Shown: positions 16,408 to 25,277 of the stretch, one piece after another
Layout: every line of letters begins with the position of its first letter
Numbering within the stretch: the stretch's first letter is position 1
Assembly (NCBI GenBank): GCA_965248255.1
Contig: CBDFIW010000003.1
Location: forward strand, 620,001 to 684,000
DNA length: 64,000 nucleotides
Source: JAKZVK01 sp965248255
Lineage (GTDB): Bacteria; Acidobacteriota; Terriglobia; Bryobacterales; UBA6623
Reading direction: 5' to 3'
Notes under the pieces: generated by a model
What the model saw: only the letters and a program-made list of their open reading frames with translations
Databases searched by the model: none
Told to the model about the DNA's origin: nothing
Translations under genes and position numbers: made by a program

Positions 16408-16816
16408 GCAGTTCGCCTTTGATCAGGAAACCTGGCGATGAATGACCCGCGGGGCTGCCGTACCACCAAAGCACCGGAAGTGCGGCCAGGAAGACGGAGT
16501 CCGCCACAACAGCACCTAGCCCGACGGGCGTGAGCCGTGCCTTTCGCCGCGCGAGGGCGAGACCGTAGCACACGGCTGCTCCAATGGAGATCGCCAACGC
16601 AAGCACGCCATACGCATCACTATCGGCCTCGGCCCCAACGCCCGGCGGAAGCACACGAAGTAGGTGCAGCAGAGACAAGCTGCCGGCGATCGTGAGAGAA
16701 ACCAACCGGGCGGCGAGCGACCAGACAAGCACCCGCGCCTCACGAGCCCGCAGGATCTCTTCAGCCCGGCTGAGTTCCGGTTCGCGATCAGCCGTGTTTT
16801 CCGTCGTTTCTGTCAC
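16408..16816 (-). pseudogene. N-terminal fragment of an integral membrane protein, cut by IS630 copy B
   Basis: A frame from 16816 gives about 136 residues. An acidic cytoplasmic leader rich in Glu/Arg (MTETTENTADREPELSRAEE) is followed by four hydrophobic segments (about residues 30-52, 68-88, 98-116 and 118-136). It ends abruptly at the TA of the IS630 element. The leader plus short helices resembles the sensory membrane part of bacterial signalling proteins (histidine kinases, cyclases), but no effector domain is left, so family assignment is not possible. Removing both elements joins this frame, in phase, to the PD40 fragment at 14042-14407. Confidence 0.6.
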
Positions 16817-16898
16817 AGTCTCGATTCAGTACCTACAGAGTCAGATTTTTGCTAAACCCGGCAGAAGAATCCGCCGGGGTGGCGCAGACGCTCAAAAC

Positions 16899-16924
16899 CG
16901 AGCCGTGACCGTAAGGGAGCGGTT
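16899..16924 (+). repeat. Dispersed repeat, CGAGCCGTGACCGTAAGGGA type (copy 1)
   Basis: The core CGAGCC-TGACCGTAAGGGAGCGGTT recurs with variations at 19007-19032 and at about 52090-52115. Here it is followed by CCGCGGTCAC, which can pair back on GTGACCG, making a hairpin of about 40 nt. It lies in the 289-bp gap between the truncated membrane gene and the first gamma-glutamyltransferase, where I see no gene. Confidence 0.55.
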
Positions 16925-17105
16925 GCCTCGGGGCCGCGGTCACTCTTGACAGCACGGATTAACCCTACCCGGTTCCGGCTCGTCCGGGTCAGGGTAGAAG
17001 GAGTCCAGGTCATTCCTGTTCCCGCAACGCTGATCTAGGATGAAAGCAGCGTCCAGCCGGAAGCAAGAGGGTAGTGACGTGGCGCGCGCCACTTGAGCCG
17101 GCTCC

Positions 17106-18911
17106 TTACCACCCCATGACGTAGTCGTCCTTGGCGGGACTGACGCCCCCCATCAGCACGCCCCGCTCGGAGTCAATCATCACCATCTTCACTGCACCGG
17201 CGCCCGACGGCTGCTGTCCGTAGGGCGGTTGCAGAGGCCGAACTTCGATTCGGTGGCCTTTGGCCGCCAGCGCTTCACCGATCTCGTCGGCGAGCACTTT
17301 GGGCACGAGCAAGCCGTCTCCAACTTTTTGGGGATACATCGCCGCACCGAAGGCCGTGCTGCGGACCGTGGCCGCCTCGACCGCTTGCTGAATGTTCATG
17401 CCGAACACAACCACGTTCAGAAGGGCCTGCAGCATCGCTTGCGGCTGGTTGTCGCCCCCCGGGGTGTTCCAGGCTAGATAGGGTTTCCCATTCCTCATCG
17501 CGAGCGCCGGGTTCACCGTATGGCGCGTCCGCTTGCCGGGAACGAGGAAGTTGACGTCATCGCTATCCAAACTGAAGTACGGCATACGGTTGTTCAGTAC
17601 GTAACCGCCGCCCTCGACCACCATCCCGCTCCCGAACGTGCCGTTGACGCTGTGCGTGACCGAGACCAAGTTGCCGTAGCGGTCGGCAATCGAAAACGAC
17701 GACGTCTCGCCGTCGCCGCCGCCGGAACCGCTCGGCTTGATCGCCCGCGGCCCCGATTCGTAGGTGGCATCGTGTCCGGCGGGCAACGCCTTCCCTGCCC
17801 TGGGGTCGCCGGGAGGCGGCGGGGACTTCAGCGCGCGGTCCTTGCGGATCAGGCCACGGCGTTGCTCGGCGTAGTCCTTCGACAGCAGCTCATCCACAGG
17901 CATGTTTTTCGCGAATCGTGCGTCGGCGATGTATTGATTGCGGTCGGCAAAGGCCAGCTTGAGCGCCTCGGTGACCACATGTACGTACTCCGGCGAGTTG
18001 TGGCCGAGCGAAGCAAGATCGTAGCCCTCCAGAATGTCCAGCGCCATCAGCATGACGATGCCCTGCGAGTTGGGCGCGCTCTGGTAGACGTCGAGGCCGG
18101 CGTAGGTTGTCTTGATCGGGTCGGCCTGTTCGGCCTGATAGCCGGCTAGGTCTTCGTAGCGCAGCAGCCCTTTCTGCTTTTTGTAGAAGTCCGCCGAGAG
18201 GCGCGCCAACCGGCCCCTGTAGAACACGTCAGCGCCTTCGTTGGCGATGGTTTCAAGCGACCGCGCCAGGTCCTTTTGAACGAACACGTCGCCGGGATCG
18301 TACGGTCCGCCGTTCTTGAGCAGTGCTTTCACAGAAGTCGGAAACGGCGAAATTTTGGAGATCGCCCCGCGATGGTATCCCGAAGCCCAGAACGACAGCG
18401 GATGCCCCTGGCCCGCCGCCTCGATCGCGGGCTTCAACAGATCGGCGTAGGCCATCGTGCCGTACTTCTTCAACGCCAAGTCGAATCCGCCGACTGCCCC
18501 CGGCACGTCGGTCGAATACGGCCCCGCATCGGGGATCTTGCCCAACTTGCGATAGAACTCCGCCGTGGCAAGCTTCGGCGCCGGTCCGGTGCCGTTGATG
18601 AAGATCACGCGGTCTTCTTTGGCGATGTAGGCAAGGATGAATCCGTCGCCTCCGATGCCGGCCTGGTGCTGCTCGACCACACTGGTCATGTAGAAGGCTG
18701 CGACAGCGGCGTCGATGGCATTGCCGCCAGCCTCGAGCGCCTTGATCGCCGCACGGCATTCCATGGGATGTTCGGCCGCTACCATGCCGTTCGTTCCCAT
18801 CACAACCGTGCGCCAGAACGGACGGTCGCCAGGCCGTTCAGCCGACAAGCCGGCCGCCAGCCCGACCACCGCTACCGCGCCTGTCATCGCACCTGCAATG
18901 CTTCGCGTCAT
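17106..18911 (-). CDS. ggt: Gamma-glutamyltransferase (paralogue 1)
   Basis: This secreted N-terminal nucleophile hydrolase cleaves or transfers gamma-glutamyl groups of glutathione and related peptides. The 601-aa precursor has a signal peptide (first about 24 residues, ending GLSA). The pro-enzyme is expected to self-cleave before the catalytic Thr, which is Thr403 in GETSSFSIADRYGN. Further family motifs are VGGDGFILAY-like glycine-rich region near residue 90, FGSGMVVEGGGYVLNNRM and NTPGGDNQPQAMLQ. No hydrolase partner is adjacent. A distinct paralogue lies at 43402-45090. Confidence 0.93.
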   Translation of the reverse strand: MTRSIAGAMTGAVAVVGLAAGLSAERPGDRPFWRTVVMGTNGMVAAEHPMECRAAIKALEAGGNAIDAAVAAFYMTSVVEQHQAGIGGDGFILAYIAKEDRVIFINGTGPAPKLATAEFYRKLGKIPDAGPYSTDVPGAVGGFDLALKKYGTMAYADLLKPAIEAAGQGHPLSFWASGYHRGAISKISPFPTSVKALLKNGGPYDPGDVFVQKDLARSLETIANEGADVFYRGRLARLSADFYKKQKGLLRYEDLAGYQAEQADPIKTTYAGLDVYQSAPNSQGIVMLMALDILEGYDLASLGHNSPEYVHVVTEALKLAFADRNQYIADARFAKNMPVDELLSKDYAEQRRGLIRKDRALKSPPPPGDPRAGKALPAGHDATYESGPRAIKPSGSGGGDGETSSFSIADRYGNLVSVTHSVNGTFGSGMVVEGGGYVLNNRMPYFSLDSDDVNFLVPGKRTRHTVNPALAMRNGKPYLAWNTPGGDNQPQAMLQALLNVVVFGMNIQQAVEAATVRSTAFGAAMYPQKVGDGLLVPKVLADEIGEALAAKGHRIEVRPLQPPYGQQPSGAGAVKMVMIDSERGVLMGGVSPAKDDYVMGW

Positions 18912-19006
18912 CGAGATGTCTCCCGGAGTCGGTCCCTATTATAGGCAGCCTCGTATCGGGTATCCTGTAGCGCGTAGGCGCGGACAGAGCCTACCTGCCT
19001 TCTTGC

Positions 19007-19032
19007 CGAGCCGCGACTGTCAAGGAGCGGTA
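19007..19032 (+). repeat. Dispersed repeat, CGAGCCGCGACTGTCAAGGA type (copy 2)
   Basis: This second example of the repeat core found at 16899 reads CGAGCCGCGACTGTCAAGGA followed by GCGGTAC. It sits in the 191-bp divergent gap between the first gamma-glutamyltransferase and the sialidase gene. A short hairpin GTAGGC...GCCTAC precedes it at about 18975-18994. Confidence 0.5.
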
Positions 19033-19102
19033 CGTTGACGCATCAAGCCAATGATCGGTGCACGGTGATGATCTAGCCGATCCCAAACAAGTGAGCCATC
19101 CT

Positions 19103-20275
19103 ATGAAACGACCCTCGACGATCCCGACCCGTCTGCTTTCCTGCGCCCTGACCGCGATCCTTCTAGCGGTCCTTGGGTGCAGCCCTGCTGTACAAGAGGC
19201 AGGCCCCGCCGGCCCGGAGCAGAGTCCCCTTTGGGTCGCCGGCGAAGGCGGTTACCACACCTATCGCATTCCCGCTTTGCTCACAACGAAGCAAGGCAGC
19301 CTGCTTGCCTTTTGCGAAGGGCGCCGTAACAACCCACGCGACCATGGTGATATCGACCTGTTGGTCAAGCGCAGCACCGACGGCGGCAAGACGTGGTCCG
19401 CACATCAAGTCGTCTACGAAGAGGGCGGTGAGGAAGAGATCACCATCGGCAACCCCAGCCCGGTCGTCGATCAAAGCACCGGGGCCATCTGGCTGCCCTT
19501 CTGCCGCAACAACAAAGAAGTCCTGATCACAAAGAGTACGGACGACGGACTCACCTGGTCCCAGCCCGTCGACATCTCGAAAGATGTCGTCAAGCCCGGA
19601 TGGGTATGGGTGGCGACCGGCCCCGGCGTCAGCATCCAACTCCAGCGTGGTCCGCACAAGGGCCGCCTTGTGATCCCCACCGACCACGGCGTGATGGTCG
19701 GCGAGCGGCGTATCATGCACTCGCACGTTTTCTATAGCGACGATCATGGAGAAAGCTGGCAGCTGGGCGGCTTGTTGCCTGAACACACTGATGAGGCGCA
19801 GGTCGTCGAGCTGGCCGACGGCGCGCTACTGCTCAACATGCGAAGCTACTGGGGCCGTGTTGCGAAACGCGCTGACCGCGACGGCAAGCGCGCTCTGGCC
19901 CGCAGCTCGGACGGCGGTGTCACCTGGGGTGAGCCGACCTTCGACGAAACGCTGATCGAGCCGGTCTGCCAGGCGAGCTTTCTGCGTTACACGAATGCCG
20001 AATCGGGAGGCAAGAATCGGCTGTTGTTCTCGAATCCGGCGAGCAAGACTGACCGAGTCCGGATGACCGTTCGCCTCAGCTACGACGAAGGCGAAACCTG
20101 GCCTGTGTCGAAACTGTTGCATGAAGGCAGGTCCGCCTACTCCTCGCTGGCAGTGCTCCCCGACCACACGATTGCTTGCCTGTATGAACGCGGCGAGGAA
20201 CGCTACAGCGAGAATCTGTATTTCGCACGTTTCACACTCGATTGGCTGACCGACGGCGCGGATTCGCTGCCTTAG
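19103..20275 (+). CDS. Exo-alpha-sialidase (neuraminidase), lipoprotein
   Basis: The 390-aa enzyme should remove terminal sialic acid from glycans outside the cytoplasm. The chosen ATG 19103 gives a lipoprotein signal (LTAILLAVLGC), so the protein is probably membrane-anchored. The sialidase fold is shown by the YRIP motif (TYRIPALL, near residue 54) and by at least four Asp-box repeats: STDGGKTW, STDDGLTW, SDDHGESW and SSDGGVTW. A late SYDEGETW is a further variant. The N-terminal FRIP arginine and the later ARSSDGG and GKNRLLFSNP segments match family expectations. Upstream in-frame codons from 19058 precede the signal and are not used. Confidence 0.9.
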   Translation: MKRPSTIPTRLLSCALTAILLAVLGCSPAVQEAGPAGPEQSPLWVAGEGGYHTYRIPALLTTKQGSLLAFCEGRRNNPRDHGDIDLLVKRSTDGGKTWSAHQVVYEEGGEEEITIGNPSPVVDQSTGAIWLPFCRNNKEVLITKSTDDGLTWSQPVDISKDVVKPGWVWVATGPGVSIQLQRGPHKGRLVIPTDHGVMVGERRIMHSHVFYSDDHGESWQLGGLLPEHTDEAQVVELADGALLLNMRSYWGRVAKRADRDGKRALARSSDGGVTWGEPTFDETLIEPVCQASFLRYTNAESGGKNRLLFSNPASKTDRVRMTVRLSYDEGETWPVSKLLHEGRSAYSSLAVLPDHTIACLYERGEERYSENLYFARFTLDWLTDGADSLP

Positions 20276-20377
20276 AAACTCGCTTGCTCACAGGCCGCAG
20301 CATGGCCGCCGGATCGTTGTATTCTGATCCCTGCAACCTTTTCACATTGACGCTCAGCTAGAGGGGAGAAGAATACC

Positions 20378-21052
20378 GTGAATCCACAATCGAGAATCCT
20401 GTTGACGGTTTTACTTTCGACGATCCTCGCCGCCGGCGGCCTTGTCGCCGCACCGCAAGCCGAGCAAAAACCGCAGATTTCCCCCGAGGAGGTACAGGGC
20501 CTCGCCCAGCAAGTGACGAGGCAAATCGTCCGGTTGTCCAACTACGGTCTCTTTGATCAGATCACGTTCGGCATAGGGAAAAACGAAGCGGGTTACGTCG
20601 TCACCCTCAAGGGGTTCGCATCCCGGCCGACGCTTCGGAAGTCTGCCGAGCGGGTAACGGCGAAGATCGAGGGCGTTGAGCAGGTAGTGAATCAAATCGA
20701 AGTCCTGCCCAACTCACCGAACGACGACCGCATCCGCACTGCGGTCTACGTCGCCGTCTATGGCCATCCGGCACTCAGCCGCTACAATCCAAACCGAGGT
20801 ACGCCCCTGTTCAGCTCTGTCGGGCGGCGCACAAGCGGCCTCACCTACGACCCGCCGATCGGCTACCACCCGATTCACATCATCGTGAAGAACGGCAACG
20901 TCGTGCTCGAAGGCGTGGTGGACACTCCCGGTGATAAGGTGATCGCCGGGATTCAGGTGAACCAAGTGTTCGGTGTCTTCAGCGTCGACAACGATCTGGT
21001 CGTTGCGAACGAGTCCATGAAGAAGGCGAAGGGCGTTGAGAAGAAAAAATAG
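20378..21052 (+). CDS. Secreted BON-domain protein
   Basis: The 224-aa protein starts at GTG 20378, 7 bases after GAGGGGAGAA. A signal peptide (about residues 1-25, ending VAA) leads to two BON modules: QQVTRQIVRLSNYGLFDQITFG with KIEGVEQVVNQIEVLP, and a second around HPIHIIVKNGNVVLEGVVDT and VFGVFSVDNDLVV. BON domains bind phospholipid or other envelope components. The tail is Lys-rich (KKAKGVEKKK). A periplasmic, envelope-stress role is inference from the domain family. It follows the sialidase by 102 bp on the same strand but has its own ribosome-binding site. Confidence 0.85.
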   Translation: MNPQSRILLTVLLSTILAAGGLVAAPQAEQKPQISPEEVQGLAQQVTRQIVRLSNYGLFDQITFGIGKNEAGYVVTLKGFASRPTLRKSAERVTAKIEGVEQVVNQIEVLPNSPNDDRIRTAVYVAVYGHPALSRYNPNRGTPLFSSVGRRTSGLTYDPPIGYHPIHIIVKNGNVVLEGVVDTPGDKVIAGIQVNQVFGVFSVDNDLVVANESMKKAKGVEKKK

Positions 21053-21113
21053 CAGTCGCTCATGGCGGGGATCTCGCTTGTGAGATCCGCGGCCCTTGTC
21101 TCCCGGAATTTCG

Positions 21114-22223
21114 CTACTCCGTCTTCTCAGCAAGGATCTCAGCACGTCCGATGTAGAAAGCGAACCCGGTCGGCTTCGCTTCCGAGTCCAGGTCAAACAC
21201 CAACCGGCCGGCGGTCCAGCGAAGGGAAAACTCTTGCTTGGAGTGGGTCAGTAGTTCAAGCTTCGGCAGCTCATAGATGTGCGCATATAAGCGCGAGCCC
21301 TCTCGACTGATCGCAAAGCCTCTACCCGACGCGACGTCGTACTGACCGGCGTAGAGGTCCAATACCTCAGGCGCCAAAGTGATCACGGGTTCCGGTTCTT
21401 GGCTCGAAGGACCGGGCCGGCTCTCTTCCTGGAGCTCTCGCAGCCAGATATTTCGATAGCGAACCGGGTTGCCGTGATCCTGCAAGGCCAGAGGTAGCTT
21501 GTTCTGGTGGGACTCATACGGCAGGTGCTTCAGCCAGGAAGTCGGTCCCCAAAACTCGACGTTGTCCTGCACCAGAATGCCGTTGTGCAAGACCGTTATT
21601 CGGGCCGGCTTCCAAACGCTGCCGTCAGGATGGAAGCGTGGGCGGCGGAAGAAGATGTCGTAGCTTTGCCACTCGCCGGGCGGCCGGCCGGCGTTTCGCA
21701 GCGGCGGGTACTGGCCGTACACGGCCGCCGCCTGGCCGTCCGCATACGTGTAGTTGTCGAAGGAGTCGAGAACCTGGACCTCGTATAGACTCATCAGGAA
21801 GACGCCGCTATTCCCTCTGCCCTGGCCCTTGCCCATGGCGGGCACAGGTGCGGCCCACTCGACGTGAAGTTGTACGTCGCCGAAGGAGTCGCGCGTATAG
21901 ACGTACCCGGCTCCCGTGACCGACTCCATGTAGCCGTCCTTGACAACCCATCCGGCCGGCCCGCCTGCCGGGTTTCGCCACTTCGAGAGATCACTGCCGC
22001 CGAACAGCACCACCGCATCGGACGGGGCAGGCGCCGGAAGCTGCTGAGAAGAGCTGACTACCGGCGGGCGCGGACGGTTCATGTCGTGGGCCTTCCAACG
22101 CGCCGGCGTCTGCGCCGAGGTGCTCAGGCTCCCTAGTAGATAGACGAGGAGGCCTAACAAGGCTGTGGCGGATCGCCGGCATCCGCGGAGTACCGTTGCT
22201 GTTTTCGGGTTTGCTGGCTTCAT
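21114..22223 (-). CDS. Secreted DUF1080 (3-keto-disaccharide hydrolase-like) protein
   Basis: The 369-aa protein has a signal peptide (ALLGLLVYLLGSLSTSAQ). The DUF1080 jelly-roll fold follows, marked by VVLFGGSDLSKWRN, GDVQLHVEWAAP, RGNSGVFLMSLYEVQVLDSF and LALQDHGNPVRYRNIWLREL. That last motif is the usual DUF1080 ending. A further 100 residues (LDLYAGQYDV, REGSRLYAHI, FSLRWTAGRLVFDLD) resemble the small C-terminal domain of beta-lactamase-like peptidases. Members of DUF1080 include glycosidases acting on 3-keto sugars; the substrate here is unknown. Its start overlaps the LigA stop by 4 nt, so the two are translationally coupled, an unexpected pairing. Confidence 0.88.
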   Translation of the reverse strand: MKPANPKTATVLRGCRRSATALLGLLVYLLGSLSTSAQTPARWKAHDMNRPRPPVVSSSQQLPAPAPSDAVVLFGGSDLSKWRNPAGGPAGWVVKDGYMESVTGAGYVYTRDSFGDVQLHVEWAAPVPAMGKGQGRGNSGVFLMSLYEVQVLDSFDNYTYADGQAAAVYGQYPPLRNAGRPPGEWQSYDIFFRRPRFHPDGSVWKPARITVLHNGILVQDNVEFWGPTSWLKHLPYESHQNKLPLALQDHGNPVRYRNIWLRELQEESRPGPSSQEPEPVITLAPEVLDLYAGQYDVASGRGFAISREGSRLYAHIYELPKLELLTHSKQEFSLRWTAGRLVFDLDSEAKPTGFAFYIGRAEILAEKTE

Positions 22224-24265
22224 GTCGATCCTTCGCCTTCTCCGTTAAGAAGGTCCTCTAGGTCCGCTTCACTGAGAACAGACACAGCGAGCTTGTTCGC
22301 TTTCTCGAGCTTCGAGCCGGCCTTCTCACCGGCCACAACGTGGTCCGTGCTCTTGCTCACTGTACTGGTGACCTTGCCGCTCGCCGCCTCGATGAGCTGT
22401 TTCGCCTCATCGCGAGTGAGGTTGGGCAGTGTCCCGGTCAGGACAAACGTCTTCCCGCGTAAGTGCCCTTCGGTTTGCTGCTTCGACTCCTGGCTGAATT
22501 GCAGGCCGGCCTCGCGGAGTTGATCGAGCAGCTCACGATTCTTGGGTGCATCAAAGAAATCGTGAATCGCTTCGGCGACACGCGGACCGACGTCCTCTAC
22601 ATCCTGCAGCTCTTCGAGCGACGCGGACCCCAGAGCGTCGATGCTGTTCAGGCGGACGGCGAGAACCTGTGCCGTGCGCTCGCCCACAAAGCGGATGCCT
22701 AGCGCAAAGATGACCCGAGACAGCTCGCGCGAGCGTGACTCGTCGATGTTCTGCAACAGGTTCGACGACGACTTCTCACCCATTCGCTCGAGCGCTTCGA
22801 GCTGCTCGGCGTTGAGCTTGTACAGTCCCGCGACACTGCTGACAAGGCCGCCGTCCACAAGCTGATCGACGAGCGCTTCGCCGAGACCGTCGATGTTCAT
22901 GGCGCGGCGCGAAGCAAAGTGAAGGATCGACTCCTTCAACCGTGCCGGACAGTCGGCGTTCACGCAGCGTCGAATGGCCTCGCCCTCGGGCCGTACCACC
23001 CCCGTGGCGCAGACAGGGCACAACTTCGGCATTTCAAATTGCTTACGATCCTTCCCCTCAACGGTTACTCGAATGACCTTGGGGATCACGTCACCACTGC
23101 GTTCGATCAACACCGTGTCGCCGATCCGAAGGCCCAAACGCTCAATCTCGTCTTCATTGTGCAGCGTGGCCCGTGAAACCGTCACTCCCCCGACCCCAAC
23201 GGGCGTGAGCCGCGCGCGGGGCGTCACCGCGCCAGTGCGCCCGACTTGCACATCGATCCCTTCCACGACCGTTTCGGCCTGTTCGGCTGCGAGCTTGTAG
23301 GCAATGGCCCAGCGCGGCGCCCGGGCCGTCGCGCCCAGCTCCCTCTGTTGGCGCGTTGAGTTGACCTTCACTACCAGGCCGTCGATAGCATACGGCAGCG
23401 TGTCGCGCTTGGCCAACCACTCGTCGGCGAACTCACGCACGGGGTCGATGCCCTCAAAGTGGACGCGGTGCGGGTTCACCCTGAAGCCAAGCGACACCAG
23501 AAACTCCAACGTGTCCCAGTGGGTGTCAAGCAACGGGATGCCGTTCCGCAGCAAAGCGTAGGCGAAGAACTCCAGCCGGCGTGACGCGGTGATCTTGTGG
23601 TCCAACACCCGCAGCGACCCGGCAGCGGCGTTGCGTGGGTTGGCGAACGTCGGTTGTTCCTCGGCCAGCCGCTCGCTGTTGAGTAGGTCGAAGGCCCGGC
23701 GGGTCATCACCACTTCACCACGGACCTCTATCTCACCACGCAGATCCACGGGCCCGTTCGATTGCTCGGACGACAGAACTAAAGGCAACGAGCGGATCGT
23801 GCGGGCGTTCTCTGTGATGTCCTCGCCGGTGAAGCCGTCGCCGCGGGTCAGCGCCTGGTTCAGCCGGCCTTCGGTGAACAGGACGGCCATCGAAATCCCG
23901 TCCAGCTTCAGCTCACCGACGTAGTCGACCACGTCAAGCCCTGTCCGCTCGCGCACGCGGCGCTCGAAATCGTGCAACTCCGCAACACTGAAAGCGTTGT
24001 CGAGACTCAGCATAGGCGAGGGATGCTGCGCTTTGACGAACCCCTCGCGAGGCGCGCCACCGACTCGTTGCGTCGGGGAATCGGCGGTAATCAGGGCTGG
24101 GTATTGCGTCTCGAGACCGGCAAGACGCTGCACAAGGTGGCCGTACTCGGCGTCGGAAATCGCCGGCTCATCGAGTACGTAGTACTGCTTCTCGTGGTAG
24201 CGAATCGTCTCTCGCAGCGCCTCGATGTCGCGCTGCACGCGGGCAGGAGCGGTCCTCGGCGCCAT
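22220..24265 (-). CDS. ligA: NAD-dependent DNA ligase
   Basis: LigA seals nicks in replication and repair using NAD+. The ATG at 24265 gives 681 residues, near the usual 670; a longer frame starts at 24319 but adds residues without family resemblance. Visible parts: domain Ia (YHEKQYYVLDEPAISDAEY), the adenylated lysine Lys120 in ELKLDGISM, the OB fold (TPVGVGGVTVSRATLHNEDEI), a four-Cys zinc finger (CPVC...CVNADC near residue 413), helix-hairpin-helix repeats (NIDGLGEALVDQLVDGGLV; VEDVGPRVAEAI) and a C-terminal BRCT domain (LRGKTFVLTGTLPNLTRDEA). It is divergent from the lipid kinase gene with only 28 bp between the start codons. Confidence 0.97.
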   Translation of the reverse strand: MAPRTAPARVQRDIEALRETIRYHEKQYYVLDEPAISDAEYGHLVQRLAGLETQYPALITADSPTQRVGGAPREGFVKAQHPSPMLSLDNAFSVAELHDFERRVRERTGLDVVDYVGELKLDGISMAVLFTEGRLNQALTRGDGFTGEDITENARTIRSLPLVLSSEQSNGPVDLRGEIEVRGEVVMTRRAFDLLNSERLAEEQPTFANPRNAAAGSLRVLDHKITASRRLEFFAYALLRNGIPLLDTHWDTLEFLVSLGFRVNPHRVHFEGIDPVREFADEWLAKRDTLPYAIDGLVVKVNSTRQQRELGATARAPRWAIAYKLAAEQAETVVEGIDVQVGRTGAVTPRARLTPVGVGGVTVSRATLHNEDEIERLGLRIGDTVLIERSGDVIPKVIRVTVEGKDRKQFEMPKLCPVCATGVVRPEGEAIRRCVNADCPARLKESILHFASRRAMNIDGLGEALVDQLVDGGLVSSVAGLYKLNAEQLEALERMGEKSSSNLLQNIDESRSRELSRVIFALGIRFVGERTAQVLAVRLNSIDALGSASLEELQDVEDVGPRVAEAIHDFFDAPKNRELLDQLREAGLQFSQESKQQTEGHLRGKTFVLTGTLPNLTRDEAKQLIEAASGKVTSTVSKSTDHVVAGEKAGSKLEKANKLAVSVLSEADLEDLLNGEGEGST

Positions 24266-24293
24266 CGACGTTTTATTATAGGGATTGGTCGCA

Positions 24294-25277
24294 ATGGACT
24301 TTCGCCACGCAGTCCTCATTTACAATCCGGCCTCCGGCAGGCGGCGCAACGTTCGAGAGAAGAAGGTCGAGCGAGCACGTGCGGTTCTGTCCCAACGGAT
24401 CTCTCGCGTCGACGCCACGGCCACAGCCGGCCGTGGTCACGCCACGCAGCTCGCCGAGAGCGCCGTGTCCAACGGGGCGGATCTGCTCGTGGCCTGCGGC
24501 GGCGACGGGACGATCAACGAAGTCGCCGCGGGCATGGTCGGTTCGAACGTACCGCTGCTGACCCTTCCCGCCGGCACGGCCAACGTTCTCGCCGAAGAGG
24601 TTGGCTTTCCGCTGAGCCCGGAAAAAATAGCCGCGTTGCTACCCTCTCTTGTTCCTGAAGAAGTCCCCTACGGCGTGGTTCGTTACGAGAATCCAGAGCC
24701 GGGAGGGCGGCATTTTCTACTGATGTGCGGCGTCGGTGTTGACGCCACCATCGTCTACCACCTCAACACGCGTCTGAAGACGTACATCGGACAAGGGGCG
24801 TATTGGCTGGGGTCGCTCGAGCAGCTGCAGCGCAAGTTCGAACCGTTTCAGATTCGCCTCGGAGGCGAGACCTACGACAGCACGTTTGCTCTCATAAGCA
24901 AGAGCCGCCGATATGGCGGTCGCCTCGTCATTGCACCCGACGCTCACCTGCTGGCCGACGAGTTCCAAGTCGTGATCTTCCACGGCGACTCCCCTTTGCG
25001 GTACGTCGGTTACTTGGCTCAGATCGCGACGCAGACTCTTGACCAGTTTCCCGATGTCAGCTTTCATCACACCCGCCGCGTCGAGCTGCTGACCCAGGGC
25101 AAGCGAGTCTACATCGAAGTCGATGGGGAGTTCGCGGGCCGTCTGCCCGCGGTGGTTGAAATCGCCCCGCAGCCGATAACGCTCATGCTACCCGCCGAAT
25201 ATGCGGCGTCCCGCTCGGCAGCGGAGTCCCGCGTCGCGGCCGTCGCTAGTGAAAAGGCCGGCCTCAGCCTTCGCTGA
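24294..25277 (+). CDS. Lipid kinase, YegS/DagK (diacylglycerol kinase catalytic) family
   Basis: The 327-aa enzyme probably phosphorylates diacylglycerol or a related lipid at the inner membrane. The catalytic domain shows HAVLIYNPASGRRRN at the N-terminus, the nucleotide-binding GGDGTINEVAAGMVGSNVPL near residue 70 and LPAGTANVLAEEVG. The C-terminal domain carries CGVGVDATIVYHL and QGKRVYIEVDGEFAG. A TTG at 24285 is an alternative start. The last 14 bases overlap the end of the convergent DedA/VTT gene. Confidence 0.92.
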   Translation: MDFRHAVLIYNPASGRRRNVREKKVERARAVLSQRISRVDATATAGRGHATQLAESAVSNGADLLVACGGDGTINEVAAGMVGSNVPLLTLPAGTANVLAEEVGFPLSPEKIAALLPSLVPEEVPYGVVRYENPEPGGRHFLLMCGVGVDATIVYHLNTRLKTYIGQGAYWLGSLEQLQRKFEPFQIRLGGETYDSTFALISKSRRYGGRLVIAPDAHLLADEFQVVIFHGDSPLRYVGYLAQIATQTLDQFPDVSFHHTRRVELLTQGKRVYIEVDGEFAGRLPAVVEIAPQPITLMLPAEYAASRSAAESRVAAVASEKAGLSLR

